Shown here: positions 22,895 to 33,777 of the stretch, piece by piece
How the letters are laid out: each line of letters starts with the position of its first letter
How positions within the stretch are numbered: the stretch's first letter is position 1
Assembly: GCA_029378245.1 (NCBI GenBank)
Contig: JARKIF010000047.1
Span: forward strand, 248,001-312,000
Length of the DNA stretch: 64,000 bases
Direction of reading: 5' to 3'
From: Roridomyces roridus
Taxonomy: Eukaryota; Basidiomycota; Agaricomycetes; Agaricales; Mycenaceae
Position numbers and translations under genes: made by a program
The notes under the pieces: generated by a model
What the model was told of the DNA's origin: nothing
What the model saw: only the letters and a program-made list of their open reading frames with translations
The model's database searches: none

Positions 22895-24106
22895 ATGTCT
22901 TCCGCCAGCGAACTCCGTCGGCGAATTGATTCGCTTGCGCGCACGATCGCCTGCCAGAAGCATTATCTCGAACAACTTGAACGGCAGCGACGTGCCGCAG
23001 AAAGAGAGCTCAACTCCATCATCGACCCCATGGCCCGTTTGCCCGTAGAAATCTCGTCCGACATTATCATCCAGAGCCTGCCAAAGCCCGCCAATTGGCG
23101 AGCACTCTCAAATCTCCTGAGCGTGTGTCATACGTGGAGAGATTTCGTCCTCGCCATGCCCCCTCTGTGGACTTCCATCAGCGACGAGGGCGTCCCGCCG
23201 GCACAATTCGGGGAAATGCTCGAGTTCTGGGTCGCTCATACGCGAGGCATGCCTCTCTCCGCCTTCATCCACAACACGTCCCTCGCTGGAAGTCCACTCC
23301 AACGCCAGATGCATCGTATCCAGCATCTGGAGCTGCTCTCGCCCATAGATGACGGAGATCTCAAAATCCTCTCCACCTACCCGCTTGGCGCGTTACGCAC
23401 TTTGACGCTCGGGCGTGGTTCTTCGACATTGTGGATTCCCAGGGACGCACTCCTCGAGGTCCTACGTAGCGCAGCCAACCTCGTGGAGTTGAACCTCCGC
23501 GGCGTCAGGTTCCCGTTATCCAGCTTTGGTTCAACATACCTTACTCATCCCACATTGCGACACCTGCATCTCGGTCAATTGGAAAGCAGAATTTGTTCTG
23601 GTACCGAGATACTGCGGGATCTTATCCTGCCTCGTCTAGAAACTATCTGCGTTTCCTGCGAATACAACGCAGCCGATAGGAGAATCGCCGAGGAGGACTT
23701 GTTGGGATTCCTCAAGCGGTGTGATCCCCCACCCTTGCGAAGCCTACAGGTGCATCCGGATCGCAGGGATTCGGACTCAACGAGCAGGGGATCGTTGACT
23801 CCAACGATGCTCGCGTGTCTCGAGCTAGTGCCCAATTTGACGCAACTCGAGATCATACCCCCAAATTCAGGCGCGTTTTTGAACCTCCTGGCGAAAACTC
23901 CTACGCTCCTCCCGACTCTGCGGAGACTTTCACTCTACGAACATTCGGCATGCGGTCGCGTCCAGGATGGTTATTCGGATGTTTCGGAGGTTATGGAACG
24001 AAGGCACGGCTGTCTCGAATCTCTTCAGGTTGCTGTTGAACGGGATGATGGAACGTTTGTTGGGGGAAATCCGAGTCGCGGCGGCTTTAAGCAGATTTGC
24101 GGATGA
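22895..24106 (+). CDS. F-box-like protein (short type, copy 4)
   Basis: Single exon, 403 residues, starting MSSASELRRRIDSLAR. The in-frame ATG at 22829 is less likely because the paralogues start at the coiled coil. Coiled coil, F-box (ARLPVEISSDIIIQSLP, then VCHTWRDFVLAMPPLW) and Leu-rich C-terminal region are in the usual order. It lies 231 bp after the previous F-box gene on the same strand, which suggests local tandem duplication. The C-terminus ends SRGGFKQICG. Intact. Confidence 0.82.
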   Translation: MSSASELRRRIDSLARTIACQKHYLEQLERQRRAAERELNSIIDPMARLPVEISSDIIIQSLPKPANWRALSNLLSVCHTWRDFVLAMPPLWTSISDEGVPPAQFGEMLEFWVAHTRGMPLSAFIHNTSLAGSPLQRQMHRIQHLELLSPIDDGDLKILSTYPLGALRTLTLGRGSSTLWIPRDALLEVLRSAANLVELNLRGVRFPLSSFGSTYLTHPTLRHLHLGQLESRICSGTEILRDLILPRLETICVSCEYNAADRRIAEEDLLGFLKRCDPPPLRSLQVHPDRRDSDSTSRGSLTPTMLACLELVPNLTQLEIIPPNSGAFLNLLAKTPTLLPTLRRLSLYEHSACGRVQDGYSDVSEVMERRHGCLESLQVAVERDDGTFVGGNPSRGGFKQICG

Positions 24107-24599
24107 TTACACAGACATTCAATAGACATTGGGAAGCATTTTTTTGTGAGGTCAGTCGTGCATTTTATTTATTTCTCGTGGTACGGTGGATGGTATGTAT
24201 GACAGGTATCACTGGACAAAACCCTAATGAGCATTTGGCCGATAACGCCCGTCATAGGATGGAGTATGCGATTTTAAATACAGCGGCAGTAGAACATGAT
24301 CAGACTCAGTCCTCAATGCCAGTGGGAAACACGACTGAGGCATACCCCGCGCACGGACCACCATCACGTTGCCGTGTTGACCAACGGCCGTCGCGAATCG
24401 TTGGTGATCCCCAGTGAAAAGTCCATGAAATCGTATGGGATGAAACGGAATGGTATGGCCATTTCTTGATCGCTCGGTGATTGTTCGGGATCATTTGGGA
24501 TTAGGTAGCCGTCGATCAGCATGTAGATGACAGTCATCCCAATCGATTCCATATCTTACCACCATCTGAGGTCGCGAGCAACGCCACCGGGACGCGACA
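24107..24599. other. Intergenic, no gene seen
   Basis: AT-richer than the flanking F-box gene, no open frame with family features. It separates the F-box pair from the decayed transposase. Confidence 0.4.
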
Positions 24600-24907
24600 A
24601 TGTCTGCGCAGCAATGGGCTCAATACGACGATGGCTTCCCTATTCCCCACACCGACTTGCAAGTCTGCAAGTGCGTGAAGATGTGCCATGGCTACGGCGA
24701 GGTCAATCGGCGCACATGGACACACCACCACAATTCGGAGCCTATCATTACCTCCAGGCCGTCACGTCGAGCGGTCCCAGCAGCAATAACGACCTCAGGT
24801 GCTGTGGGAATGAAGGAAGCTCGACCCCGGAGCAATTCCGATGAAATTACAGGTGCAGCCGCTATGGCGGGGCCAAGGGGTAGGCACCCTTAAAAAATTA
24901 TACACAG

Positions 24908-25257
24908 GGTCGGAAAAGTGAACTAAGGACCCCCGACCCCCTACCTACCTATTAGCCGAGCCCCATGAGGAAATTCACGTGACTGATGGCCGAAAAACGT
25001 GACTGGGATATCATGAATTCTCTCAATCCGCCACCTGGGTGCTGTGGCTAGTGCAGGAACACTGAACAGACATGAGATTCCATGTTCCGAGCCCGAAAAT
25101 CAAAGCTCTGACTGGGTTCAAAAATACCTGTTGGCATCAATGTTCCCATCAAAAAATCATTTTTTCCCAAGAGTGTCCCAAAAGTGTTTTCGAATGAGTT
25201 TGAACACAAGTCAGAAAAGTGGATTAAGGACCACCCGACCCTACCCTACCTATGAGG
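24908..25257 (+). repeat. Imperfect direct repeat, about 45 bp, 300 bp apart
   Basis: About 24908-24953 and 25210-25255 share GAAAAGTG, TTAAGGACC (or CTAAGGACC) and CCGACCC plus CCTACCTAT in the same order. They could be the edges of an unrecognised insertion in the transposase relic. Confidence 0.45.
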
Positions 25258-25526
25258 CTGTGTCTCGGCATCTCCCGGCGGACACCCCTTGGGCGGGGCA
25301 GGTAACGAATCCATGAAGCTCATATATGCCCGAGCTGAAACCATTTTCAGATGCAGAATTTTGCCATGGAGATCGATGTTCGTGAGGAAATAGAAATAGC
25401 AGGTCCCCCCGCTCATGAAATGGTCTGTTTGTGTGTAACGCGCCGACTCAATCTGATTCTTATAGACCTCCCCTCCCCTCTTTTCTGAGACGGAGGAGCC
25501 ACCCAATCTAGAAGGGGAGGATATCA

Positions 25527-26425
25527 CACTGGGCGCAAAGCTATCGACATGTCACATCGACATGTGCTCACAACATGTCGCCCCCACTCCCTTCCCACTT
25601 GCCTCGACATGCGGAAAACACGTGGCTCGGCAGCATGGCGATTTCCTTCCCATTAGCTTCATTATTCTCACGAAGCATCTGATGGAAGGGATATCTCGAT
25701 GCTCAGAACACATCCACGCCGAGATGCCGTGCATCACATCCGCACATTCCTTTTGCATAGAGAGTACTTGTTTCAGCAGGGGTCTAAATAATAAATTTCT
25801 CTTTGTATCACATAAGAGGGAAATTCACCTCACGATGCATGTGTCCAAATTGCACAATCTCATGTTCCTCATCTTGTCCGTGCCTGATGCTTCCGAGCTG
25901 GAAAACTAAGTGCTTAAGCATTCGATCAAAGATAATGATGAGCAAAGAATCAAAATCACACAGAATTTTCCTGGTCCGGGCCAACCCCTCATAGAGGTTG
26001 GGAATTTTTGTGCTGCTAAAGCGCAGTGCGATTCCCGGTTGATAATGATTATTCTGCTTGTTGCCGTATGCACGGCACAAAACCTATTGGAGATCGATGG
26101 CAGCTGCAATCAGACCATCAATTACCTCATTAATGGACACTGAGTTGGGTGAATTCAGGCATATGTACATTCAGGGAAGCAAGAAAAAAACAGAGCCTCA
26201 GATGGAAAGCGGGCAAAAAACATTCACAAGAATATGGGTTGTGATGATCAGCTGGCCGGCGATGAGGATCACAATTTTAGATGCCGATTTGTGGGTACCA
26301 ATTTGAATCCTCCCACATGTGATGCCACAGAACGACACGAGGCTAAAGCCACATGTCGAGTGCACTGGGAGCGACATGTTGTGAGCACATGTCAAATTGA
26401 CATGTCGACTTGTTTGCGCCCAGTG
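25527..26425. mobile_element. Non-autonomous CACTA (En/Spm-type) element, 899 bp
   Basis: The ends begin CACTGGGCGCAAA on both sides in inverted orientation. The inverted repeats extend about 60 bases with repeated CGACATGT motifs. The target duplication is TCA, 3 bp (25524-25526 and 26426-26428), as expected for CACTA elements. There is no transposase inside. It is inserted in a CACTA-type (Tnp2) transposase relic; removing it restores a continuous frame across the junction. Confidence 0.9.
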
Positions 26426-27005
26426 TCATTCTCTCCGATGGGGAAGGATTCGATTTCGAGCCCTTTGTGCCCGCGGACACTGGCCAGGAGTCCGACTCAG
26501 ATCCTGAGGATGATCAAGACGATCTCCCTACCCGTCCACCATCTCCCCCATCGCGCCTCCCAACTCCAGCTCCGCCTCCTCCTCCTGGTTCTTCTGGACC
26601 GATTCCCGGCACCAAATTCACTGCACGACCTCCCTGGCGATCTATCCCTATAGAAAGTGTCAGGATCAGCAAGCTGAAGATATCTCTCCAGTTTATTGAG
26701 GCACTTGAGTCTGCGTGCAAGGAGAATAGCCAGCTCTCTGCAGAAGATAACGAGAGATTATGGAATCCTCCTTGTACGCAGCTCAACTTGTCCGATCCGG
26801 CGTACCGGCAGGCTCTCCACACCTTCATGGGTGCAGACGGTCCTGTCACGGAGGCAACATTCAATGCCTTCCGCACGGGGCACCAGCACCGCTATCGAGA
26901 TGATGATTTCCCTTCGTTCTGGAAGACGAAGAAGAAGCTCGAGGAAATCACCGGTGTCCGAGCTATCGAAGCCGACATGTGTCCCAGGAGTTGATGAAAT
27001 AAGAC

Positions 27006-27855
27006 GGGCAAAACTTAAGTTTTGAGTGATTTTATCGCCACGGCAACTTAAGCTCGGCAAGATCTTAAGTTGTTGCCTCCCAGCCCCACCTAGTGGTAAG
27101 GTATTCCACTTTACTGTGGTTGAAACTGGACTGAACTTAAGATCTGGACTCTATGATCTCAACTATGGCACATGCTCGCTCACTCATGAGGGGGGCCAGC
27201 CCCAAAGGTTGAAGCTTCAAGCCTAGGTCCTTATATAAATCATGGACATCGTGCAATGTGTTAAATCAAGTGCCATTGTTCTCCTTAATCAATAATCAAT
27301 TGAAGTTCACCCCGGACAATGAACGCGGGGTGGACCAAAGCAGTCAAAACAGTGAACAATGGTGCACATTAGCGGCTGTGCCCTGGGGGGTATATAAAGG
27401 CCTCCTCCCTCCTCTTTCTCCCGTCCCAGTTGCACTGAGCTGGGAACTAAGTAGTAAGTAGTAGTAACTTGATCAGTGTCCGTTGAACATCTTAAGCTCT
27501 GTGTTTTAGCCAGTATGCATACTTACCAGTACACTAGTGAACTTAAGTTTCAGCCATTCTGTACAGTATATAGCAATTTTGTAGCCCATAAGTACACCGT
27601 GTACCAGAACTTGAGTTCCGCACCTGACCTCTGGAACTTGAGTTCCAACCATTAGAAAATACAGTATCTAACAATTTTGTAGCTCTACCAGAACTTGAGT
27701 TCCGCACCTGACCTCTGGAACTTAAGTTCCAACCATTACAAAATGCAGTATCTAACAATTTTGTAGCTCATGTACAGTATTGCAACAAGAACTCAAGTTC
27801 ACGTAGAACTTCAGTTCTGGTGGCGATAAAATCACCCGGATCTTAAGATCTGCTC
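27006..27855. mobile_element. Inverted-repeat-bounded non-coding element
   Basis: About 45 bp at each end match in inverted orientation: left 27008-27052 and right about 27809-27853. They share GCA(A/G)A, CTTAAG and a perfect core GTGATTTTATCGCCAC. The interior has several CTTAAG palindromes, a TATATAAAGG box at about 27391 and an 84 bp tandem repeat. No clear target duplication was found, so the exact edges are uncertain. It could be a miniature DNA element or an LTR-derived fragment. Confidence 0.55.
27604..27771 (+). repeat. Two tandem copies of an 84 bp unit
   Basis: Units start at 27604 and 27688 and differ at only a few bases. Each unit contains two copies of GAACTT(G/A)AGTTCC, itself palindromic, and ends ACAATTTTGTAGCTC. 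A partial third unit precedes at about 27548-27603. Confidence 0.8.
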
Positions 27856-28835
27856 ATACTTTATTTGGGAGTTGTGTCGCATACACCGGCCCATTTTCTG
27901 ATCTCGACAAATGCCCCTATTCCACGTGCGGCGAACCTCGTTATGACCAGAAAAAACTCCGCCGAGGGAAACGCGTGGCTCGTGCCAAGTTCTGGACCAT
28001 CCCCTGATCATGATGTGCACGTGCCACTCATTTCTTCGTCTTTTCCACCAGATGTCTACATCCAACCGCGTGCTGCAACTCCGAACGAGAATCGAAAAAA
28101 TCTGCACGACCTTCGATAGCCTCGAGCGGGAACGAATCGTAGCCCAGAGCGAACTCAACGCCATCCTCGACCCCATAGGAAAATTGCCGGTCGAGATTTC
28201 TTCCGACATCCTTCGGCGGTCGCTGCCAGCCACCCCGAGTTGGAAGGAGCTGTCCAAGCTCTTGTACATCTGTCGCACATGGAAGAGCATCATGCTTAGC
28301 ATGCCCAAGCTGTGGACTATGCCCACCGACGACGGAATCTCGACAGCGCACTTTCTGTCTGCCCTGCAGATATGGCGGATTCGGGCCCAGGGGCACCCTA
28401 TATCGTTGGCCGTATGCTTGGATACTGTCGATTTGCTTTGGTCCCAGGACGAGGAGACGAAATCAAGGCTCTTCTGCTCGCTCGCATCCTTGACGATCAC
28501 ACCTAGCAGCCCAAAGTGTCGTCGTTGCCAGGTGCGTCCGCCCTATACTTTGGCATTCTGGTTATCAAGTGCTCAAAAGGACTCTAGGCGTATGGCCCCT
28601 CTCTTCCAGTGAAACGATGCCTCGAAATGCTGCGAGCAGCCCCAAATCTCTCGACATTCGATTTCCGAGCCCCTTTCTCCAGAGCGACACCAGTGCCCTT
28701 GTCTCATGTCGCGATCCGAGACCTCCGTGTTGGCAGACCTAGAGAAATCCTAGTGACAGAACTGGAGGGCTTCCTGGCGTATGTCACAATGCCGCTCCTC
28801 GAAACCCTCTCGATATGGGAGTATCTCGTCAGCGA

Positions 28836-29967
28836 CATCAGGAAACACCTCCCCAGGTATTTTTGGCACATTTTGCCAAAATTTGCCAAAAATATTGAGA
28901 ATAGCTGAATATCCGAAAAATGAGCAAGAATATGTTAGTCCCAACAAAAATACCAAAACTTTTGGCACTTTTGGAGTGGATATCGGCATTGGTTTAACCT
29001 TGCCAACAGAGCAGAAATGAAGAATCAAGCAGAGGGGGAACATTGGAGCTCAGTGGGAGCAAAAGATTTCCCATCAGGCCTGCTCACTGATTGGTGATCA
29101 GGAACAGTCCGGCACAAGTGATCATCGAGTGACTGACAGGAACTTAGAGAGGTGATTGGGATCTGAGAAGCTAATGCTTTTTAATTAAATGGCAAGGATA
29201 ATTAAATGGTGTTGCCAACGGGAGTTGAACAAATGACCTCTTACAAAAGGTACAGACAATACAAAGGGGCAAGCTTACTACTATACTACAATAGAGACAT
29301 GAGAGTGTCCATCTCAGCTCCCATGATGTTACCCCATGAATATTCACCAACAGAAGAGCACTCAGGGATGGGCTTAGTGAGAGGTGAAAGCCAATCAAAG
29401 GCAGATGTGCCTCCACTTCATATTCCAAAGAGACTGATCTGGTTTGAAGTGCACCACAGACTCTATACCAGAACTTTCCAGAAGACTGAGGTGAGTTGGT
29501 GACCTGGAATACAAGACTTCCTGGCTGTGAATGGATGCCCAGAAAGTTTGGCAAATTTGCTGAAACATACCTCAAAATTTCTGGCCACCAAAAAAAGTTT
29601 GGCCAGTTTGCTGAAACATACCTCAAAATTTCTGGCCACCAAAAAAAGTTTGGCCAGTTTGCCGAGAAATACCTCAAAATTTCTGGCTCACCAAAAAAAG
29701 TTGTGGTATTGTTGCAAAGCTTTCAGAAATTTTGGTGGACAAGCTCTGGTCAGTTGGAATTGGTACTTTATACCAGTGTACAGCAGCTACCTTTAATGTA
29801 CTACATTTTGATCAGGTCCCCAATATCATACTGATGAAAAGCAAAATCTCCATTTTGGAAACTTTGTCAACATTGGGCAAAAGTTTCGAGAATGACTGCA
29901 AAATATTGAGCTGCAAGATATTTTTGAAAGATTTGTGATAAAATATCCAGGGAGGTTTTTCCTGATG
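28836..29967. mobile_element. CATCAG-type DNA element, copy A (1132 bp)
   Basis: Termini are CATCAGGAAACACCTCCCC and its imperfect inverse GGGAGGTTTTTCCTGATG. The 2 bp target duplication is GA (28834-28835, 29968-29969). A close relative lies at 52290-53894 with TT as duplication. The interior contains repeated AAAGTTTGGC(A/C)A and CTCAAAATTTCTGG units (29540-29700) and a tRNA-like stretch on the minus strand. No transposase frame. The 2 bp duplication and CA start are compatible with CACTA relatives, but the superfamily is not settled. Confidence 0.85.
29206..29300 (-). other. tRNA-like (SINE-type) promoter inside element A
   Basis: The minus strand reads TAGTATAGTAGTAAGC (A-box-like) followed about 55 bases later by GTTCAACTCCC (B-box-like). 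It does not fold as a complete tRNA (the acceptor 5' half is absent). It is probably a tRNA-derived SINE head captured by the element; the second copy at 53216-53290 has it too. Confidence 0.4.
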
Positions 29968-30542
29968 GATGATCTCGTACAATTTCTGAAACGATCGTCC
30001 CCGCCTCTGCGCTGTTTCCACTTGAAAACAGTATCCTCGTGCGAGGACGTCGTGAGATGCCTTGCACTCGCACCTGCGCTGACAGATGTTCAGTTGAGGC
30101 TATCTGGCCAACGCACTTCCATCTTCAAGGCGATGGCCGGCACCCCCAAAGATGTCCTTCCGGGTGTTCGACGTCTTTCGATCAGACAACACTCCGTTCA
30201 TACGACAAATCAGCACCTTGTTGCGGATTTCCTCACCGCCCGGCAGGATATCCTCCAATCCTTTCGGCTCGTCGTCGACAATCCGAGTTCCGACATCCAT
30301 AATCTCGTCGCGGTGGTGCAAGAGTCCGCGGAGCGGCTCGAAAAGATGTCCATCTACATTGGAACGGCGGAATGCAATTATTACGTCGCGTTGGCACCAG
30401 ATGATGCAGATTAGCCTGGTTGACTTGCTGGTGTTAGGTTCTGAATGCCAATAGTACTTATGCTGCGTTCCGATTCCCAACATCTGCCCGTCATTCTCAA
30501 TGGCTACAATTCCAACAGAAATACCATTCGATACAAAACAAA

Positions 30543-31601
30543 CTACTGTGCTGCGAAATTCGTGTTAATAGTCATGGCCAAATCAACAATCTTCCCGTCA
30601 TTCTGGAAGTTATCGATGTACAGAATATTGGGGTACGTGTTGGCGCTAAGCTTGGGCGGCAGCGCAGTATACAGCGCCGGATCGGCGGAATTCGCCAACG
30701 TAAGGATCGAATCCCCCAGCCCAATAGTCTCCAGGGCGTCCTGCGTGAGCGTCCAGCTGAGGAGGAAGTAACTCTGATCGGGGCTCCCTCGCTGAGACGC
30801 CATCTTGCTGAGCTGGTCGCTCTCCATCGTACTCAGGGTGTTGGTGTCCGCGTACTCGTTGTACGCGTTCAACTGGGAGTATTGGTAGAAGCCCTGCGAG
30901 GCGAAGGAGCCGAGGTCGACCGGGCTGTCGGGTTGGATGATGATGAGCACGGCGGCGGAGGAACCGATGAAAGTGGAGAGGGGGACACGCGTGAGGTCGA
31001 CGGTCGTCGGGTTGGGATCGACGTAGCGATGGTTGAGGCCGAGGAGCTGGGTAAACAGAGCCTCCCATTGGGCCTGGGTGAAGATGGGGTAGTCCGAGTT
31101 GTCGCCGTCCGTGTCGTACGCGTGCGAAAGATTGATAATGACGAGTTCGTCGTTGGTCGCCGTGAACGAGTTGATGTCGCTGATCACATCCGCGATGCTC
31201 TGCCCATCGCTTCCCTGCCAACTGTCGATGACTGAGACGTCCGAGTAGTGCCCTGTGGTGTACGCGCCGCCAGAGATGACGGGCCGGATGTCAAAGTACC
31301 GCGAGCCAGCGACGAGCTGCTGGTTGATGCTCAGCGTCTGTGTCTGCGTGTTGGCCGCGTCGGAAAAGGCGGTACCGGCGCCAATGACAGACATCCCGGC
31401 GTCGTGGCTGCCTGGGATGGCAATGTGGATGAGCGGCCGAGAACCCAAAAGACCGATGTTGGCTTGCATCCAGTCCGTCGGCTGAGCCCTGCGGGGAACG
31501 GTTCATGTGATGGACCTGGGGACGACGACGGCGACGCACCTCTTAACGGGAATAGCCGACACGACGCTGGAGAGCGCAAGCAGGAGCACTGGGGCGATCA
31601 T
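30543..31601 (-). CDS. Secreted PLC-like phosphodiesterase
   Basis: Two exons, 31540-31601 and 30543-31488, with a 51 bp intron (GTGCGT to CCGCAG), 335 residues. The start MIAPVLLLALSSVVSAIPVKR is a signal peptide. Family features are IAIPGSHDAGMS (first catalytic-type His of PI-PLC X domains), SRYFDIRPVISGG and TGHYSDVS (second His region) and DELVIINLSH. Such proteins belong to the PLC-like TIM-barrel phosphodiesterases; many fungal secreted members are uncharacterised and may not cleave phosphoinositides. An 18-base G run lies just upstream of the start codon. Intact. Confidence 0.87.
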
Positions 31602-31616
31602 AGTACACGCTCGAGT

Positions 31617-31634
31617 GGGGGGGGGGGGGGGGGG
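31617..31634. repeat. Homopolymer run of 18 G (C on the coding strand)
   Basis: Uninterrupted Gs starting 16 bases upstream of the phosphodiesterase ATG on the minus strand, so it lies in the 5' leader or core promoter. Length could be polymorphic or mis-called. Confidence 0.9.
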
Positions 31635-32784
31635 ACCTGGGGAAGGACTCGCGTCAGAATGAAGAGTCTCCCTATTTTAATAATCACGCGCGTGGCCCCT
31701 AACAACGTGCGCCATTGTTTCCGTAGTTGAAACCCGACGGTCTTCTTATCCACGGGATCCACAAACCACGCGCTCCGTTCATGCGGCTCATATGTTGTCA
31801 TGTCTTCGAAGTCCGTGGAAGCGCGGTCACTGTAGCGGAGGGAACCCGGAATAGAATGACTTGCACGGAAGCAACCCGGAAGACGGAGACGACGACGACC
31901 CTCCAGATTTGCAATTTACCACATTAAGGCGGGTGGGGCCGCCAGGCGGCAGAGCCCGCTACTTGGGAAATCTGTTGGAAAGCCATGGTTGATTTTTCGA
32001 TTTTGCAATGCCAGTGAGTAAACTCAGACTGTATCAAAGAAGAGTTCCAACTTCTTGTGTCAGTTCCTTTGACAGGAGAGACGGAATTGAATCTGCTGCC
32101 AGTGTCCGTTTGCTATCACGGAGATTCTCGCCGTCTTCGGCAACTGGGGCCTGCATCAGGTAAGACGGGACTCCACAGCTTACCGATTCCATTGTCGTGG
32201 AATCGAGGATTAGAAGATGGTCAATGTATAGGTGACAAATCTGGGTTAAATCAGACACTAGTTAAAACTTTGGATTGAAAGCGCGTACCGTGCTGGGCCG
32301 TGGCCACCAAATCCTTGGAGGCTGTCTCGGATCTGTGCCGAAAGGAATTGAAGGTTCGCGCGGCACAATGAGCTCGCCGTCCACGTTGCGAATCATGAAT
32401 GTCATGCTGAAGGAGCTTCAAGTTGGTCTCCTTGCCAAACAAGGCCTGCCGTGATCGGGCAGTGCTACAATTAAAGTCACCCAGAGTCTGCGTGAGCGGA
32501 GGTCGACGATCAAAGACCTTTCGGAGCGTCCTTTCGATGTCTTCCTGGCGGCTGGACACAGTGGAATGAGGTCCGCTGTGAGACGGAGACAGGGAGATGC
32601 AGAGAGCAGACGGCATCGATGCACAGACAACCAGAGACTCCAATGGAATTGGGAGAAGTCATCACCAGTCAAGACGGAGGACAGATGCGACGAGAATGAA
32701 GCTGAAACTATAACACGAGGCTTGCGTTGGTGCCAGAGAGCGGACAATGAGAAGGGCGGCAAAAAGCGGGTAAGCAAAATGAAT
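31635..32784. other. Mostly unassigned 1.1 kb
   Basis: Minus-strand frames at 32251-32643 and 32034-32258 have no recognisable domain. One frame-shifted stretch (about 32300-32400, NVDGELIVPREPSIPFGTD) reads like a real protein fragment but cannot be joined to a gene model. Nothing else is seen. Confidence 0.4.
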
Positions 32785-32877
32785 TCCGGTGCGGGGAATC
32801 GAACCCCGCGCAACCGCGTCGATCTGGATGTCTCCTGTTCATGAGAGGCGGATATGTTACCGATACACCACACCGGA
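32785..32877 (-). tRNA. tRNA-Glu (CTC) with a 23 nt intron
   Basis: The minus strand from 32877 folds as a tRNA. The acceptor TCCGGTG pairs with CACCGGA, the D-arm GTGT/ACAT contains GG, the anticodon loop is CTCTCA plus C, and the T-arm CGGGG-TTCGATT-CCCCG is perfect. An intron of 23 nt (32819-32841) lies one base 3' of the anticodon, the canonical place for eukaryotic nuclear tRNA introns. Mature length is 70 nt before CCA. The anticodon bases are at 32843-32845. The top anticodon-stem pair looks mismatched (T-T). Confidence 0.9.
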
Positions 32878-33009
32878 GGACGACATGAGTAGATGACCTA
32901 GTCTCATGTCATGTAGTCAGTAGACCTAAGTCTTATCGGAGAAAGTCCGCAGCCGCCTTGAGCAATCAATGTCTTCGCTCACAATTCACGAACTTCGCAA
33001 GAGTAACAT

Positions 33010-33777
33010 TCAAAGCGTCCCTAGTTTGCCCTTAGAAATTACGGTAAGCACTGGAAAAAGTTCTCGTGGACAATGGCTCACCAGCCAGCGCCCAACTTCT
33101 TCCGTGGCCACGATATCAGCATATTTCGAACCCAAATCAAACAAATTTGCGTTCTGTATCTCGGGGGAGCGCTCCGCACAGGCTTCCCCAACAAGCTACA
33201 TGTCCTCAGCGAGAAGCCAAGAGGCAGCGATGAGGAAACGTACCATAGGCCTATACCCATACTGCATAGCATCCAAAGTCGAGGCCCTCACGCACCCGCT
33301 CGTACTCGCCCCACAGATGACGAGCGTGTCCACCCCGAGGTCCCGGAGGCGCTGATCGACGTCGGTGCGAAAGAAGGCGCTGGGCTGCTGCTTCGTGACG
33401 ATATGCTCGCCGTCGATGGGAGTGAGACCGGCATCTACGACCCAGCCGCCAAGTCCACGCTTATCGCTGCGCTGGAAGATAGCCAGAGACTTGGCCTTGA
33501 GCCAGAACACACTGGCATCACGCATATCCTCATGCTCGTACTCGACGCGTGTCCAGATGATGGGCACGCTCCCTGCACGGGCGGCGTCAAGCAATCGTTT
33601 CATCGCTGCGGGGGAAGCAGCGCTCGCTGGGTAGCCAGAGGTGTCGAGTGGGGAGTCTGGGGTCCAATAGGCGATGCAGGCGTCCACGATAAGGAGGGCG
33701 GGGCGGGTGCCCCAGCCCATCTTGTTGGAGAACCCGGAGCGTGCGTAGCAGGCAGCGTCGGGGTGGTGGTTTGCCAT
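33010..33777 (-). CDS. Isochorismatase-like cysteine hydrolase
   Basis: Two exons, 33244-33777 and 33010-33195 (48 bp intron, GTACGT to CATGTAG), 239 residues. The starting Met is that of MANHHPDAACYAR; an upstream in-frame Met at 33804 is possible. Motifs of the superfamily are PALLIVDACIAYW (catalytic Asp), a Lys in VFWLKAKSLAIF or nearby, and the nucleophile Cys in VICGASTSGCVRASTLDA. The family includes nicotinamidases, N-carbamoylsarcosine amidases and maleamate amidohydrolases. The GW.TRPALLIVD start and Arg-rich C-term (AERSPEIQNANLFDL) fit the carbamoylsarcosine/maleamate amidase branch. The substrate is unproven. Intact. Confidence 0.88.

Larger units (their letters stand above)
24600..26994 (+). 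pseudogene. Tnp2/CACTA-type transposase, N-terminal relic
   Basis: The 5' part at 24600-24893 has a Cys-rich N-terminal motif (CKCVKMCHGYGEVNRRTWTHH) like the DNA-binding start of agaric Tnp2 transposases. The 3' part ends with stop 26992-26994. It is an acidic linker (ESDSDPEDDQDD), a proline run, and the typical Tnp2 lead-in (KISLQFIEALESA, then NPPCTQLNLSDPAYRQAL, then KKKLEEITGVRAIEADMCPRS). In relatives this is followed by a Cys-rich zinc region, which here is cut off. An 899 bp CACTA-type element lies at 25527-26425. Removing it with one TCA copy joins an upstream frame (ETEEPPNLEGEDI) to ILSDGEGFDFEPF in frame. The catalytic domain is missing, so it is dead. Confidence 0.65.
28052..30414 (+). 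pseudogene. F-box-like protein (short type, copy 5) split by a transposon
   Basis: Coding pieces are 28052-28531, 28588-28835 and 29970-30414. The first gap is a normal intron (GTGCGT to CTCTAG, 56 bp). The second is a 1132 bp element with a 2 bp GA target duplication. Removing the element with one GA gives exactly 391 codons with no stop, 390 residues. The protein has a coiled coil (NRVLQLRTRIEKICTTFD), an F-box (GKLPVEISSDILRRSLP, then ICRTWKSIMLSMPKLW) and a Leu-rich C-terminus ending ALAPDDAD. Because the host gene has no other lesion, the insertion may be recent, and excision or splicing of the element could in principle still allow expression. Confidence 0.85.

Noticed and set aside
30646..31221. 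191-codon minus-strand frame overlapping the phosphodiesterase
   Set aside because: A different-frame shadow of the phosphodiesterase exon; His/Arg-rich and without features.
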